A DNA stretch of 64,000 nt from Xylanibacter ruminicola (GTDB lineage Bacteria > Bacteroidota > Bacteroidia > Bacteroidales > Bacteroidaceae), in contig NZ_FRBD01000003.1 of the NCBI RefSeq assembly GCF_900142525.1, forward strand, positions 124,001 through 188,000, written 5' to 3'. The position numbers were made by a program, and so were the translations under genes. Below, one piece after another: positions 49,746 through 58,159 of this stretch (the stretch's first letter is position 1; each line of letters begins with the position of its first letter). The notes beneath the pieces are model-generated. The model saw only the letters and a list, made by a program, of their open reading frames with translations, ran no database searches and was not told the origin of the DNA.

Positions 49746-52577
49746 TTAATACTGTTCACCTATCATTATAGTTTCACAGAAATGACTATTTGCTTGTATC
49801 TTTTTTAAGTAAGAGACAACTTCATCTAAAGTCATGGCCTCAATTGTCTTTCGCCTATTTGTATATAAATCGATATTTCTATGTTCTTTTTGCCATATGG
49901 CATCGAGCCAAAAACCATTTTTCATTCTTATCAGTTCGTCACATGATTTTAACATACTTTCTTTGGCACTAATAAACATCTCCTGAGTGATATTGTCTGG
50001 AAGATCTGCAAATCCCTGCTTCATCATTAACAAAACTGAATCACATTTTTCTGATTCCATTGAACAATCTGCAGAAAAACCTATCTGGCAATCATCTTTT
50101 TCACCACGAATTAGATAATAGTCAGCACTACAATCATAAGTAGAACTATTCTCTTCCCTTATAGTTTTCTCATATAACCTATTTAGGAGTTCGCTAATTA
50201 TACATGATTTCATCCTGTTTTCAAGTGTAAATGGTAGTTCTTCAGTAAACCATTCCATAGACACCATAGACTTGGGTGTATCCATTTTACGCTTGAAGTG
50301 GCAATAAGTATCCTTTTGTAACCAGGTCTTTATGTAATTTCCTCTTTCAACTGTTTTCCTCAATGGTAGAGACGCAAGATATTGCTCTACAAGTGGCCGG
50401 ATACTCTTTTCGTCATAATTCCCTACAAATATGAAGGTATAATTAGATGGGCAAGAAGTTTGCTCTTCAATTATTTTGTGAATACGATCGAGATTAGCAG
50501 CCCGTAAAGCATCTTCAGTTAATAATTTGTATCTTGGATGATGTCCCTTTGTAGTTACATATACAGAATCAGAAAAAGCACTTTCAGGATCAGACTTGCT
50601 ATTAACAATTGACAAGCGTAATTCCTCTATTGTTTTTTGGTACTCTTTTGGATCATCACTTATATTTGTGAAATCTGCGTGTATCATTTCCATCAATGTG
50701 GCCAGATCATTGGGATTTGCACTACCTGTAAAAGTAAACATCCTTTGGGTAATATCATGACTAAGATTTACACGTTTCCCTGCTAACAGTTTGTTACATT
50801 GAGAAACAGAAAGCCCATTATTCCCAAATGTAACACGACCAACCATCATAATATTGGTGTCATCTTCAGGACCATACATTGTCCATCCCCCATCACCATA
50901 TGCTTTAAACAAAACTTGGCTGTTTTCAATATTTGTATGTTTTATCAGAACCTTTGCTCCGTTGCTTAACGTCAATTTAGTATAATCAAGAGCATTGCAG
51001 TATTCTTCCTTTATAATATTCCCTTTCGGTGGCACAGATGACAATAGCTTTGCATCTGCCATATCATTAGTATATGGTGTAATAACGGCATTACGTCCTG
51101 TCATCAAGGACAGATATAGTTCTTCTTGTGTTGGATAACAAGTACTATCCTTATCTATCGTCCAACAACCAATTACCATATTATCATTTTTATCCGGCAA
51201 CAATTCTTTCATCCTCTGATTTATTTCCAGGAGTGAGGTTGTCAGAACAATTTCCTTCATAATGCTAACATAATCTTCGATAGAAGACATTTCATAGCCA
51301 TGAAGATAATTTTCATATAATTCTGAGGTAAGAGATACATTCGTTCTCTTATCAGCTTTCATTAGAAGATTGTCATAGCTTGATATTTCTTCTTTCTGAA
51401 ATCTATCATACTCATCTTGGTTGAAACCAAAAAACGCTGCTCTGCGACATTCGACAAGCATATCGGTCAGGGCTTTCATCTGCATCCCATCTTTTGTTGA
51501 TGCAGATAATCCAAAAGCAGCTTTTGTTGATGCCATAAAATAGTCATCGTCACTAGCCGATGCCGAAAGATAACTGCAAGTGTCTTCTAATGCGAGGTCT
51601 TCATATCGTTCGTTTAGCATACTAATTGCAGCATTGGTTTTGAAATTATCGCGCAAGTAGCCTACATATTTTCTATCATCAGGAGTATATGCTCGATGCT
51701 TAAACATTATAAAAACGGAATTGTCTTGGAGCTCTTTATCTTTATCAATAGAATAAATTATGCCATGATGATCTTCTACCTTTTCCTTATTAATGACTCC
51801 TGTAGATGTCTTCGAAACAATAGTCCCAAATAAATCCTTTATTTTTTCTTCGATATAATTAACATCAACATCACCGACGACTACAACACACTGAGACGAT
51901 GGAGTATACCATTTTTCATAGTAGTCTCTTAATTCTTGGTGGTTGAAATTATCTACGACATCCATCAAACCAATCGGTAAACGGCTACCGTACCGTGAAT
52001 CAGGGAATAATATTGGGAGCTGCCGTTCATAAATTCTTGATATTGCATCACGTCCATTACGCCATTCTTCATGGACTACGCCACGCTCTTTTTCTATCTC
52101 GATAGAATCCAAAGTAAGGGCATTAGCCCAATCATATAGTACTATTAAGCAACTATCAAGTTTTTCTTTACCTACACTAGTTGGCACATCATCAATATTA
52201 TAGACAGTCTCTTCAAAGCCAGTATAGGCATTCATTTCGCCTTTACTTAATCCTAAACTTCTACTAAATCTGTCAACGTCGTTCCCTTTAAAGTGTTGAG
52301 TGCCATTAAAACACATGTGTTCCAAAAAATGAGCCAATCCACGTTGGTTTTCCTCTTCTTGGAGACTACCAACTTTTTGCACTAGATAAAAACATGCTCT
52401 ATTCTCTGGCCAGTTGTTGTGTCTTATATAATAGGTAAGTCCGTTTCCCAGTTTCCCAATTATTGTTCGATTATCTATGGGTATTAGTCTTGTAGTATCA
52501 ATATCTATACGAGGTGCACCATATGCACCCCATACAAATATAATCTGAAATAACAGAAATACTAACCACTTGTTCAT
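49746..52577 (-). CDS. M16-family zinc protease (943 aa), secreted
   Basis: A signal peptide (WLVFLLFQIIFVWGAYG) is followed by two M16 modules. The first has HFLEH at residues 83-87 (zinc-binding HxxEH), with the downstream glutamate in the ETVYNIDDVPT region. The second module lacks the zinc motif, as expected for a two-domain clam-shell enzyme. It degrades peptides in the periplasm. The gene ends in the final lobe with ISAKESMLKSCDELIRMKNG. It lies next to the TPR-retropepsin genes on the same strand, 13 bp apart, and may share an operon with them. Confidence 0.9.
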   Translation of the reverse strand: MNKWLVFLLFQIIFVWGAYGAPRIDIDTTRLIPIDNRTIIGKLGNGLTYYIRHNNWPENRACFYLVQKVGSLQEEENQRGLAHFLEHMCFNGTQHFKGNDVDRFSRSLGLSKGEMNAYTGFEETVYNIDDVPTSVGKEKLDSCLIVLYDWANALTLDSIEIEKERGVVHEEWRNGRDAISRIYERQLPILFPDSRYGSRLPIGLMDVVDNFNHQELRDYYEKWYTPSSQCVVVVGDVDVNYIEEKIKDLFGTIVSKTSTGVINKEKVEDHHGIIYSIDKDKELQDNSVFIMFKHRAYTPDDRKYVGYLRDNFKTNAAISMLNERYEDLALEDTCSYLSASASDDDYFMASTKAAFGLSASTKDGMQMKALTDMLVECRRAAFFGFNQDEYDRFQKEEISSYDNLLMKADKRTNVSLTSELYENYLHGYEMSSIEDYVSIMKEIVLTTSLLEINQRMKELLPDKNDNMVIGCWTIDKDSTCYPTQEELYLSLMTGRNAVITPYTNDMADAKLLSSVPPKGNIIKEEYCNALDYTKLTLSNGAKVLIKHTNIENSQVLFKAYGDGGWTMYGPEDDTNIMMVGRVTFGNNGLSVSQCNKLLAGKRVNLSHDITQRMFTFTGSANPNDLATLMEMIHADFTNISDDPKEYQKTIEELRLSIVNSKSDPESAFSDSVYVTTKGHHPRYKLLTEDALRAANLDRIHKIIEEQTSCPSNYTFIFVGNYDEKSIRPLVEQYLASLPLRKTVERGNYIKTWLQKDTYCHFKRKMDTPKSMVSMEWFTEELPFTLENRMKSCIISELLNRLYEKTIREENSSTYDCSADYYLIRGEKDDCQIGFSADCSMESEKCDSVLLMMKQGFADLPDNITQEMFISAKESMLKSCDELIRMKNGFWLDAIWQKEHRNIDLYTNRRKTIEAMTLDEVVSYLKKIQANSHFCETIMIGEQY

Positions 52578-52590
52578 TATTGTTCAATAG

Positions 52591-54663
52591 TTACCCATTA
52601 ATTCTAATAAGCATATTGTCATTATCGATTTCAATACGACCTAAGCGCTCCAATACCGATTGACCAAGTAGAAGGGGGGCACTCTGGTTGGTAACAATAC
52701 CCGCCTTAACATTTGTCAGAGTTAATCCTGCAAACATAACATTACGCAAACATACCTTCACGCCTTCAGCAATACTTCCATCAGCAGTCCGATAATAATG
52801 CTTCCCTGATAAATCGGACTCATTCAGATACCCATTCTTCAACATAAAGGTTGCTTCTACAGATGACATAGTCACATCAGATGCTCCTGTGTCAAAAATA
52901 AAGTGTAGTGGCAAGCCATTTATTTCACATTTAACTTTGCACATCTTGCCATCACGAACAAATGGAATCTCTGCCTTAATAATATTACGTTGATTGTTTG
53001 ATAGTTTATCAATACTATTCACAATATCCTCCTTTTCCTTGTCCTTCCGTTCTTTCAATTCGTTCATAAACTCCATGAACTCTTCGGAATCAGACAATGG
53101 AGACAATAATTTTCCATTTGCCATATACCATAAACGGCAGCTACAGGCTTCAATGCTCTTTTTAAGGCACTCCATAGCTTTCTCCATGATTTGTGTACGG
53201 CAATAAAGTGCCGCAGCATACAAGTAGAAATCACCATTGATTTGACGATTAGCTTCTTGATCTGCTTGATATACTAACGAATGACATTTAGCTACAGCTT
53301 CATCATTGTAATCAAGAAAATACAATGCTAAAGGTAGAGCATATTGGGTGTCTTCCAAAATGTCTTCCTTTTCAACAATAGTCTGCCAGATCTTAGTAGC
53401 TTCCTCTTCGTTGTGACTCTCAGACAAAGCCCAACCCTTATATAAAAGAGACAAAGCCTTATTGTCTTGTAGCGAGAGTGCAGAATCAAAATCCTTTATA
53501 GCATTCTCATAATCTCCAAGCTCAAAATAATAACGGCCTCTATTAAAATAAAGGCGCTGGTTATCTGGTTGTTGCTCTATTATTTCCGTTGTTTCTATGA
53601 TAGCATCATTTAGTTGGCCTATTTCTGCCTTAAAGGACGAAAGTTTTTCCTTAAATTCAAGATTCTGTGGAGCTTTACTCAAAGCCATAGTTTCTTCTTC
53701 TATAGCTTTATCATATGCGCCAATTCTGCTCCAACAGAAAGCTATATAATCATATAGTTCAGGAGATGCACTGATCTTATAAGCATTCCGATAAGCAAGA
53801 ATGGCCTGTTTAAAATCACCATTCCCAGAGCACAACCATCCCAATAATCTGTACCAGCTATCATTGTCTTGATTTTGAATTGCTTTTGCCTTAATTTTCA
53901 GACTAAGCCCTTGAAAATCAGTATTTGCAATATTCACCATTATATTACCTATCTTCGGGTCTTGCTCGTATATACTAAAGGCTGCAATAATGGAATCGAT
54001 TGCTTCTGACTTCTTGCCAAGAGCTAATAAGCTTTCTGCTTTAAAAGAATAGGCTGCACTATAATCAGAATCAAGTTGTGCAGCCCTTTCAAAATGTGCA
54101 ATAGCTGCTTTGTGCTCATTTCTCCCTTGGTCATTGCGTCCACGTCCCATATATCCAAATGGATTATGGGGCTGAAGATCTATTATCTTGTTATATTGAA
54201 TATCAGACGCATCATAATCCTCAGAATAGAAATAATAGTCCCCTAATTCTCCAAGCGCATCAACAAAATCGGACTTATAATATAAAGAATTCTTAATATC
54301 ATTATACCAATTATCCTTTTCTTCAAGAGCACGATACACCCGGCCACGTATATAATAAATTTGTGAAAGATACTCTGGATTACCTGTTGGCTTCAAATGT
54401 TCAAGTGCGTTATTGGATGCCTTAAGAGCAGTTCCAATAACATTATGCTGAAGATGTATATCTGCTATTTGAAGATGAGCCATGCCATTTTCAGGGTGCT
54501 CATCTAATTCCAACTTCAGTTCTTCAAAAGCATCACTATCACGCCCCTGATTATGCAATTCTACCCCGCGCTGATAATGGTAGCTTTGCATGTATTCCTG
54601 TAATTTCAGATTTTTCTTTTCTTCTGCAGACTGGAATAGCGAGAGGATATTTCCTATTTTCAT
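52591..54663 (-). CDS. TPR-repeat protein with retropepsin-like aspartyl protease domain, paralogue 1
   Basis: The 690-residue protein has an N-terminal run of TPR helices (about 30-540, at least ten units such as FELGDYENAIKDFDSALSLQ). A C-terminal retropepsin-like domain (about 575-690) carries the catalytic FIFDTGASDVTM, then PLLLGQSVLERLGRIEID. No signal peptide is present, unlike the second paralogue. The TPR array probably binds a protein that the protease domain then cuts. A membrane protein lies between the two paralogues. Confidence 0.88.
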   Translation of the reverse strand: MKIGNILSLFQSAEEKKNLKLQEYMQSYHYQRGVELHNQGRDSDAFEELKLELDEHPENGMAHLQIADIHLQHNVIGTALKASNNALEHLKPTGNPEYLSQIYYIRGRVYRALEEKDNWYNDIKNSLYYKSDFVDALGELGDYYFYSEDYDASDIQYNKIIDLQPHNPFGYMGRGRNDQGRNEHKAAIAHFERAAQLDSDYSAAYSFKAESLLALGKKSEAIDSIIAAFSIYEQDPKIGNIMVNIANTDFQGLSLKIKAKAIQNQDNDSWYRLLGWLCSGNGDFKQAILAYRNAYKISASPELYDYIAFCWSRIGAYDKAIEEETMALSKAPQNLEFKEKLSSFKAEIGQLNDAIIETTEIIEQQPDNQRLYFNRGRYYFELGDYENAIKDFDSALSLQDNKALSLLYKGWALSESHNEEEATKIWQTIVEKEDILEDTQYALPLALYFLDYNDEAVAKCHSLVYQADQEANRQINGDFYLYAAALYCRTQIMEKAMECLKKSIEACSCRLWYMANGKLLSPLSDSEEFMEFMNELKERKDKEKEDIVNSIDKLSNNQRNIIKAEIPFVRDGKMCKVKCEINGLPLHFIFDTGASDVTMSSVEATFMLKNGYLNESDLSGKHYYRTADGSIAEGVKVCLRNVMFAGLTLTNVKAGIVTNQSAPLLLGQSVLERLGRIEIDNDNMLIRING

Positions 54664-55272
54664 TTATTTTTGTATTTTAGATATAACTGGAGGAACTACA
54701 AATTGTATAATAAGCAAAACAATCCAACAAGCCCAAGTTATTGTCCACACAATAGAAGGAATAAAGTTGGTATCAAACACATATTGTTCTAACAACATTG
54801 CTCCCCATATACATGCTAGGACGATGTAAGCTGGATTAGCAATTTTGGAAATACTTGCTGATAATAAATTCTTCATTCCGATTCTATAATCATCCTTTTG
54901 GGGCTTCATAGAGTGCAACTTTTTCATTATCTTATATGCCTCCCAATACCTTTCTAGCTTATATAGAACAGAACACTTACTCTCCATGATTGTTTCAATG
55001 GAATTCTTATACTCATTTTCATATAGCTTACCTTTGTTTTTATCAACGATATCAAGAGCTTTGTCGATATACTCTAACGACTGTTGAGCATAGCCATCAT
55101 TGTATAGGAACATTCCATATCTATAAAAACTTGCACTCAAAACCATCACCTCTTCATCTGTATCAACATGGGTGATGGACTGGATATAATTGCCATTTCT
55201 CTGCCACCAATCCTCTATTCTTTCAGTTCCATCGGCAATAGGCTGCCAAATGGTTATTAATTGATTATCCAT
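54664..55272 (-). CDS. Membrane protein between the two TPR-protease genes (202 aa)
   Basis: Residues 1-130 are helical with a TPR-like element (YRYGMFLYNDGYAQQSLEYIDKALDIVDKNKGKLYENEYKN). The C-terminus has two transmembrane segments (NPAYIVLACIWGAMLLEQYVF, SIVWTITWACWIVLLIIQFVV). It lies one base from paralogue 1 and 9 bp from paralogue 2, so all three probably form one complex at the membrane. Function unknown. Confidence 0.7.
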   Translation of the reverse strand: MDNQLITIWQPIADGTERIEDWWQRNGNYIQSITHVDTDEEVMVLSASFYRYGMFLYNDGYAQQSLEYIDKALDIVDKNKGKLYENEYKNSIETIMESKCSVLYKLERYWEAYKIMKKLHSMKPQKDDYRIGMKNLLSASISKIANPAYIVLACIWGAMLLEQYVFDTNFIPSIVWTITWACWIVLLIIQFVVPPVISKIQK

Positions 55273-55281
55273 AACTAATAA

Positions 55282-57327
55282 TTATTTACTGTGCGTAATT
55301 TTTAAAACGTTCTTGCTATTGTCAATCTCAATTTTACCAAGTCTGCCAAGGACACTTTGGCCTAAAAGAAGTGGCGCTTTTTGATTACGCACAACTGAAG
55401 CTCTAACGTTATTCAATTCCAGACCGCCAAAATTGACAGTTTTTATATTGACAATGGTGCCAACACTTACATCTCCATTAGCATCCATATATCTCTGACT
55501 GCCTACAACATCATTGCCGTTCAAATATCCATTCTTCATCATAAAAGTTGCCTCTACCATTGAGATAGTCACATCACTAGCACCTGTATCAAAAACAAAG
55601 TGCAATGGGAGTCCATTTACATTACATTTCACCTTACAGATGCCACTCTCCTTTGTGAATGGGACTTCCGTAGTAACCATTTCTTTATTTGATGCAGAAC
55701 CTGAGTCTGAGTTAATGCTTTGCTCGTGAGCTGTCTTGTATTTATGAATAAGCGCCTTATATTCCTCTGTGCTTCTGATGAAGTCCATGTCAAAATCTCG
55801 TTCGATATGGGCAAATCGCATATATCCCAATTCTAGTGATTTTTCCAAGCACTTTAATGCGTTGTCTTTGTCCTTCATTCGTGAATATAGGCATGCAGCA
55901 TCATAATAGCTGCCAGAACGATCTTCGTCTCTCGCTATGATACTGTCTATAGCTTCAACTGCCTTATCATACATCCCTAGTCCCTGATATGCATAATGTA
56001 CACAACTATATTTCTCAGGTGAATCTTCTAACTCAATCACCTTCTTGAAATCAGCTTCAGCAAGTTGGGTTTTACCTTGTTTTTGGTAAACGTCACCTCT
56101 GCTTACATAAGCATATGATTCCTCTGGGTCAAGAACTATAGCCATAGACAGATCTTCGATAGCACCATCCATATCGCCATCCAATTCTTTAAACCACCCT
56201 CGCCTGTAATAACCGAAACCATATTCTGGTTGAAGAGTCAGAACCTTATCCCATTCTGCAATAGCGGACTTCGCATCACCCATTTCATAATAAATATTTG
56301 CCTTCTTTGCCATATTAGACAAGTCCGTACTATCTATGTTAAGAGACTGATTAATATTCCTTAAGGCATCATCGTATGCCCCTAACTCGTAGTAACAGTC
56401 AGAAATTCTCCGATAAATGGAAGGTGAAGCGTCTTTTTTGTTTGCGTCCTTGTATAATTCTATTGCTTTATTATATTTCTTATCTTGTTCGTACATCAAT
56501 CCCGCAAGATAAGACCAAGTATTTTCATTTGGTGCTTTTGCGGCTTGTATCTTTAACTTTGACACCATCATAGTAAACGCAGGCTCTTTTAATCCCGTCA
56601 TGTGATAAACAGCCTTTTTATCCCATTCACATTGCATTGCTGCTATTAAGTCATTGGTAGCCTCATTCCACATTTCTTTCTCTAATTCTGCTTCTGCCCT
56701 AAAAGAGTATCCAGATGAATATCTATCTTCCAATTTGACGACATGATTAAATTGGGAAATGGCATCATCTAGATGATGCTGTCGAAGCGCATTACGTCCC
56801 AATCCCATGTACCCCATCACATCACCAGGATTTAATTCTGTCATTTTTCGGTAATCAGCATCAGACAATTCGTATTTCTCTTGCTCAAAATATATTTGGG
56901 CACGTTTATCGTAAAGACTGCTTTGGTCGGGCTTAATACGGATTGCCGTAGTATAGTCGCTCATTGCCTTTATTGTATCCTCTAAACAAAGATACACATT
57001 AGCTCTGGTCGAATAAGCAAAGATCACATACTCAGTATCCTTTTTAGGCAAATATTTGATTGCCAGATCTGCAGCCGTTAGAGCCTTTCCATATTCTTCA
57101 TTTTGAAGTCTTATCATAGCTATCCATGAGAAAGAATAGCCATTCTTGGGATTTTCTGAAATATCTTTATTAAGATACTCTAATGCTTCTTGTGGGTTAT
57201 CATTTTGTATAGCTTCCACACCGCGTTGGTAGTTATACGAATCTGGGCGTTTTACGTTTTGAGACATTGCTGCATCTATACAACACAAGAAGCATATAAT
57301 GAATAATAACTTTGATTTCATAATCAT
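55282..57327 (-). CDS. TPR-repeat protein with retropepsin-like aspartyl protease domain, paralogue 2
   Basis: The 681-residue protein has a signal peptide (KLLFIICFLCCIDAAMSQ), then TPR repeats (about 30-510; for example YYEMGDAKSAIAEWDKVLTLQPEYGFGYYRRGW), and the C-terminal retropepsin-like domain with FVFDTGASDVTISMVEATFMMKNGYLNG and PLLLGQSVLGRLGKIEID. The protease domain is very close to paralogue 1. This copy has a signal peptide, so the two probably work on opposite sides of the inner membrane. Confidence 0.88.
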   Translation of the reverse strand: MIMKSKLLFIICFLCCIDAAMSQNVKRPDSYNYQRGVEAIQNDNPQEALEYLNKDISENPKNGYSFSWIAMIRLQNEEYGKALTAADLAIKYLPKKDTEYVIFAYSTRANVYLCLEDTIKAMSDYTTAIRIKPDQSSLYDKRAQIYFEQEKYELSDADYRKMTELNPGDVMGYMGLGRNALRQHHLDDAISQFNHVVKLEDRYSSGYSFRAEAELEKEMWNEATNDLIAAMQCEWDKKAVYHMTGLKEPAFTMMVSKLKIQAAKAPNENTWSYLAGLMYEQDKKYNKAIELYKDANKKDASPSIYRRISDCYYELGAYDDALRNINQSLNIDSTDLSNMAKKANIYYEMGDAKSAIAEWDKVLTLQPEYGFGYYRRGWFKELDGDMDGAIEDLSMAIVLDPEESYAYVSRGDVYQKQGKTQLAEADFKKVIELEDSPEKYSCVHYAYQGLGMYDKAVEAIDSIIARDEDRSGSYYDAACLYSRMKDKDNALKCLEKSLELGYMRFAHIERDFDMDFIRSTEEYKALIHKYKTAHEQSINSDSGSASNKEMVTTEVPFTKESGICKVKCNVNGLPLHFVFDTGASDVTISMVEATFMMKNGYLNGNDVVGSQRYMDANGDVSVGTIVNIKTVNFGGLELNNVRASVVRNQKAPLLLGQSVLGRLGKIEIDNSKNVLKITHSK

Positions 57328-57381
57328 ATTTGTTTATTCTTTCTAACTAATAACTTGAATGGTATATATATTATAGGCTCA

Positions 57382-57678
57382 TCACTGTGGATCACCATAC
57401 TCGTTTTCTCCTTCATCACCTTTGGCAATCATAAGCCATATAAAATAAAAAGGAATAAGTTGCCACCAACCAGAATTACCAATATCATGGCACCTCTTAG
57501 CTCCTTGCATTAACATGAAAACCCAAAGGACTATCAATATAACTGCATAGGCACCATTTTTACTAGGTGACCCCAATGTAACATTACAGATCAAATCACC
57601 TCCCAAAAAGATCAAGATGGATAGTATATATTCAATTCTTCCTATTCTTCCGTTTGAGTAAAAAGGAGCCTTAAACAT
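57382..57678 (-). CDS. DUF805 small membrane protein
   Basis: The 98-residue protein fits DUF805: FYSNGRIGRIEYILSILIFLGG at the front, KRCHDIGNSGWWQLIPF in the middle, and GDEGENEYGDP at the end. It has three to four hydrophobic segments. Function unknown in all species; it lies just after the TPR-protease group on the reverse strand. Confidence 0.88.
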   Translation of the reverse strand: MFKAPFYSNGRIGRIEYILSILIFLGGDLICNVTLGSPSKNGAYAVILIVLWVFMLMQGAKRCHDIGNSGWWQLIPFYFIWLMIAKGDEGENEYGDPQ

Positions 57679-57770
57679 AATAGTATATATTAATAGATTT
57701 AGTTTGTAATTTCGAACTATTTATCAAGGATTAGAGGGCACTCAAAAAGTGCCTCTAATCCTTCGATATA

Positions 57771-58148
57771 TCAGAGAAGTTCTTCCAGAATCTTCGGGAA
57801 GTTCTTAGATTTGCTCTTAATGTTCAGCAGGAGAGCCTTTTCCGTACCATCAACTTGACCGTCACCTTTAATCTTGTCATAAAGATACTGAGCTTCATCG
57901 TCATCAATTTCTCCAGGACTTGTTTCGTCATCAAGTACAAATGATGTTATAGCTTTGATAAAGAAATCTTCCCATGAAGGATCATTTGCTTTACCTGTTA
58001 CAGCATCATTGAGATCGAAGAGAAAGTCTGCTTCATCTTTGTCAATAACACCATCCTCATACAGGACATCTTCAAGTTCTTTTACTTCATTAGCATCGAT
58101 AATACCATCTGCCAATAAGTCTTTTTTCAATTCTTCTAATGTCTTCAT
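57771..58148 (-). CDS. TerB-like acidic protein with EF-hand-like loops
   Basis: The 125-residue acidic protein has four similar loops, DGIIDANEVKELE, DGVIDKDEADFL, GEIDDDEAQYL and DGQVDGTEKALL. They resemble the metal-binding acidic helices of the TerB-like fold or EF hands. It lies 11 bp upstream of the stop of nothing else but directly after the calcium-type P-ATPase gene (58160). The pairing suggests calcium sensing or buffering. There is no signal peptide, so it is cytoplasmic. Confidence 0.75.
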   Translation of the reverse strand: MKTLEELKKDLLADGIIDANEVKELEDVLYEDGVIDKDEADFLFDLNDAVTGKANDPSWEDFFIKAITSFVLDDETSPGEIDDDEAQYLYDKIKGDGQVDGTEKALLLNIKSKSKNFPKILEELL

Positions 58149-58159
58149 AACTCTACATT

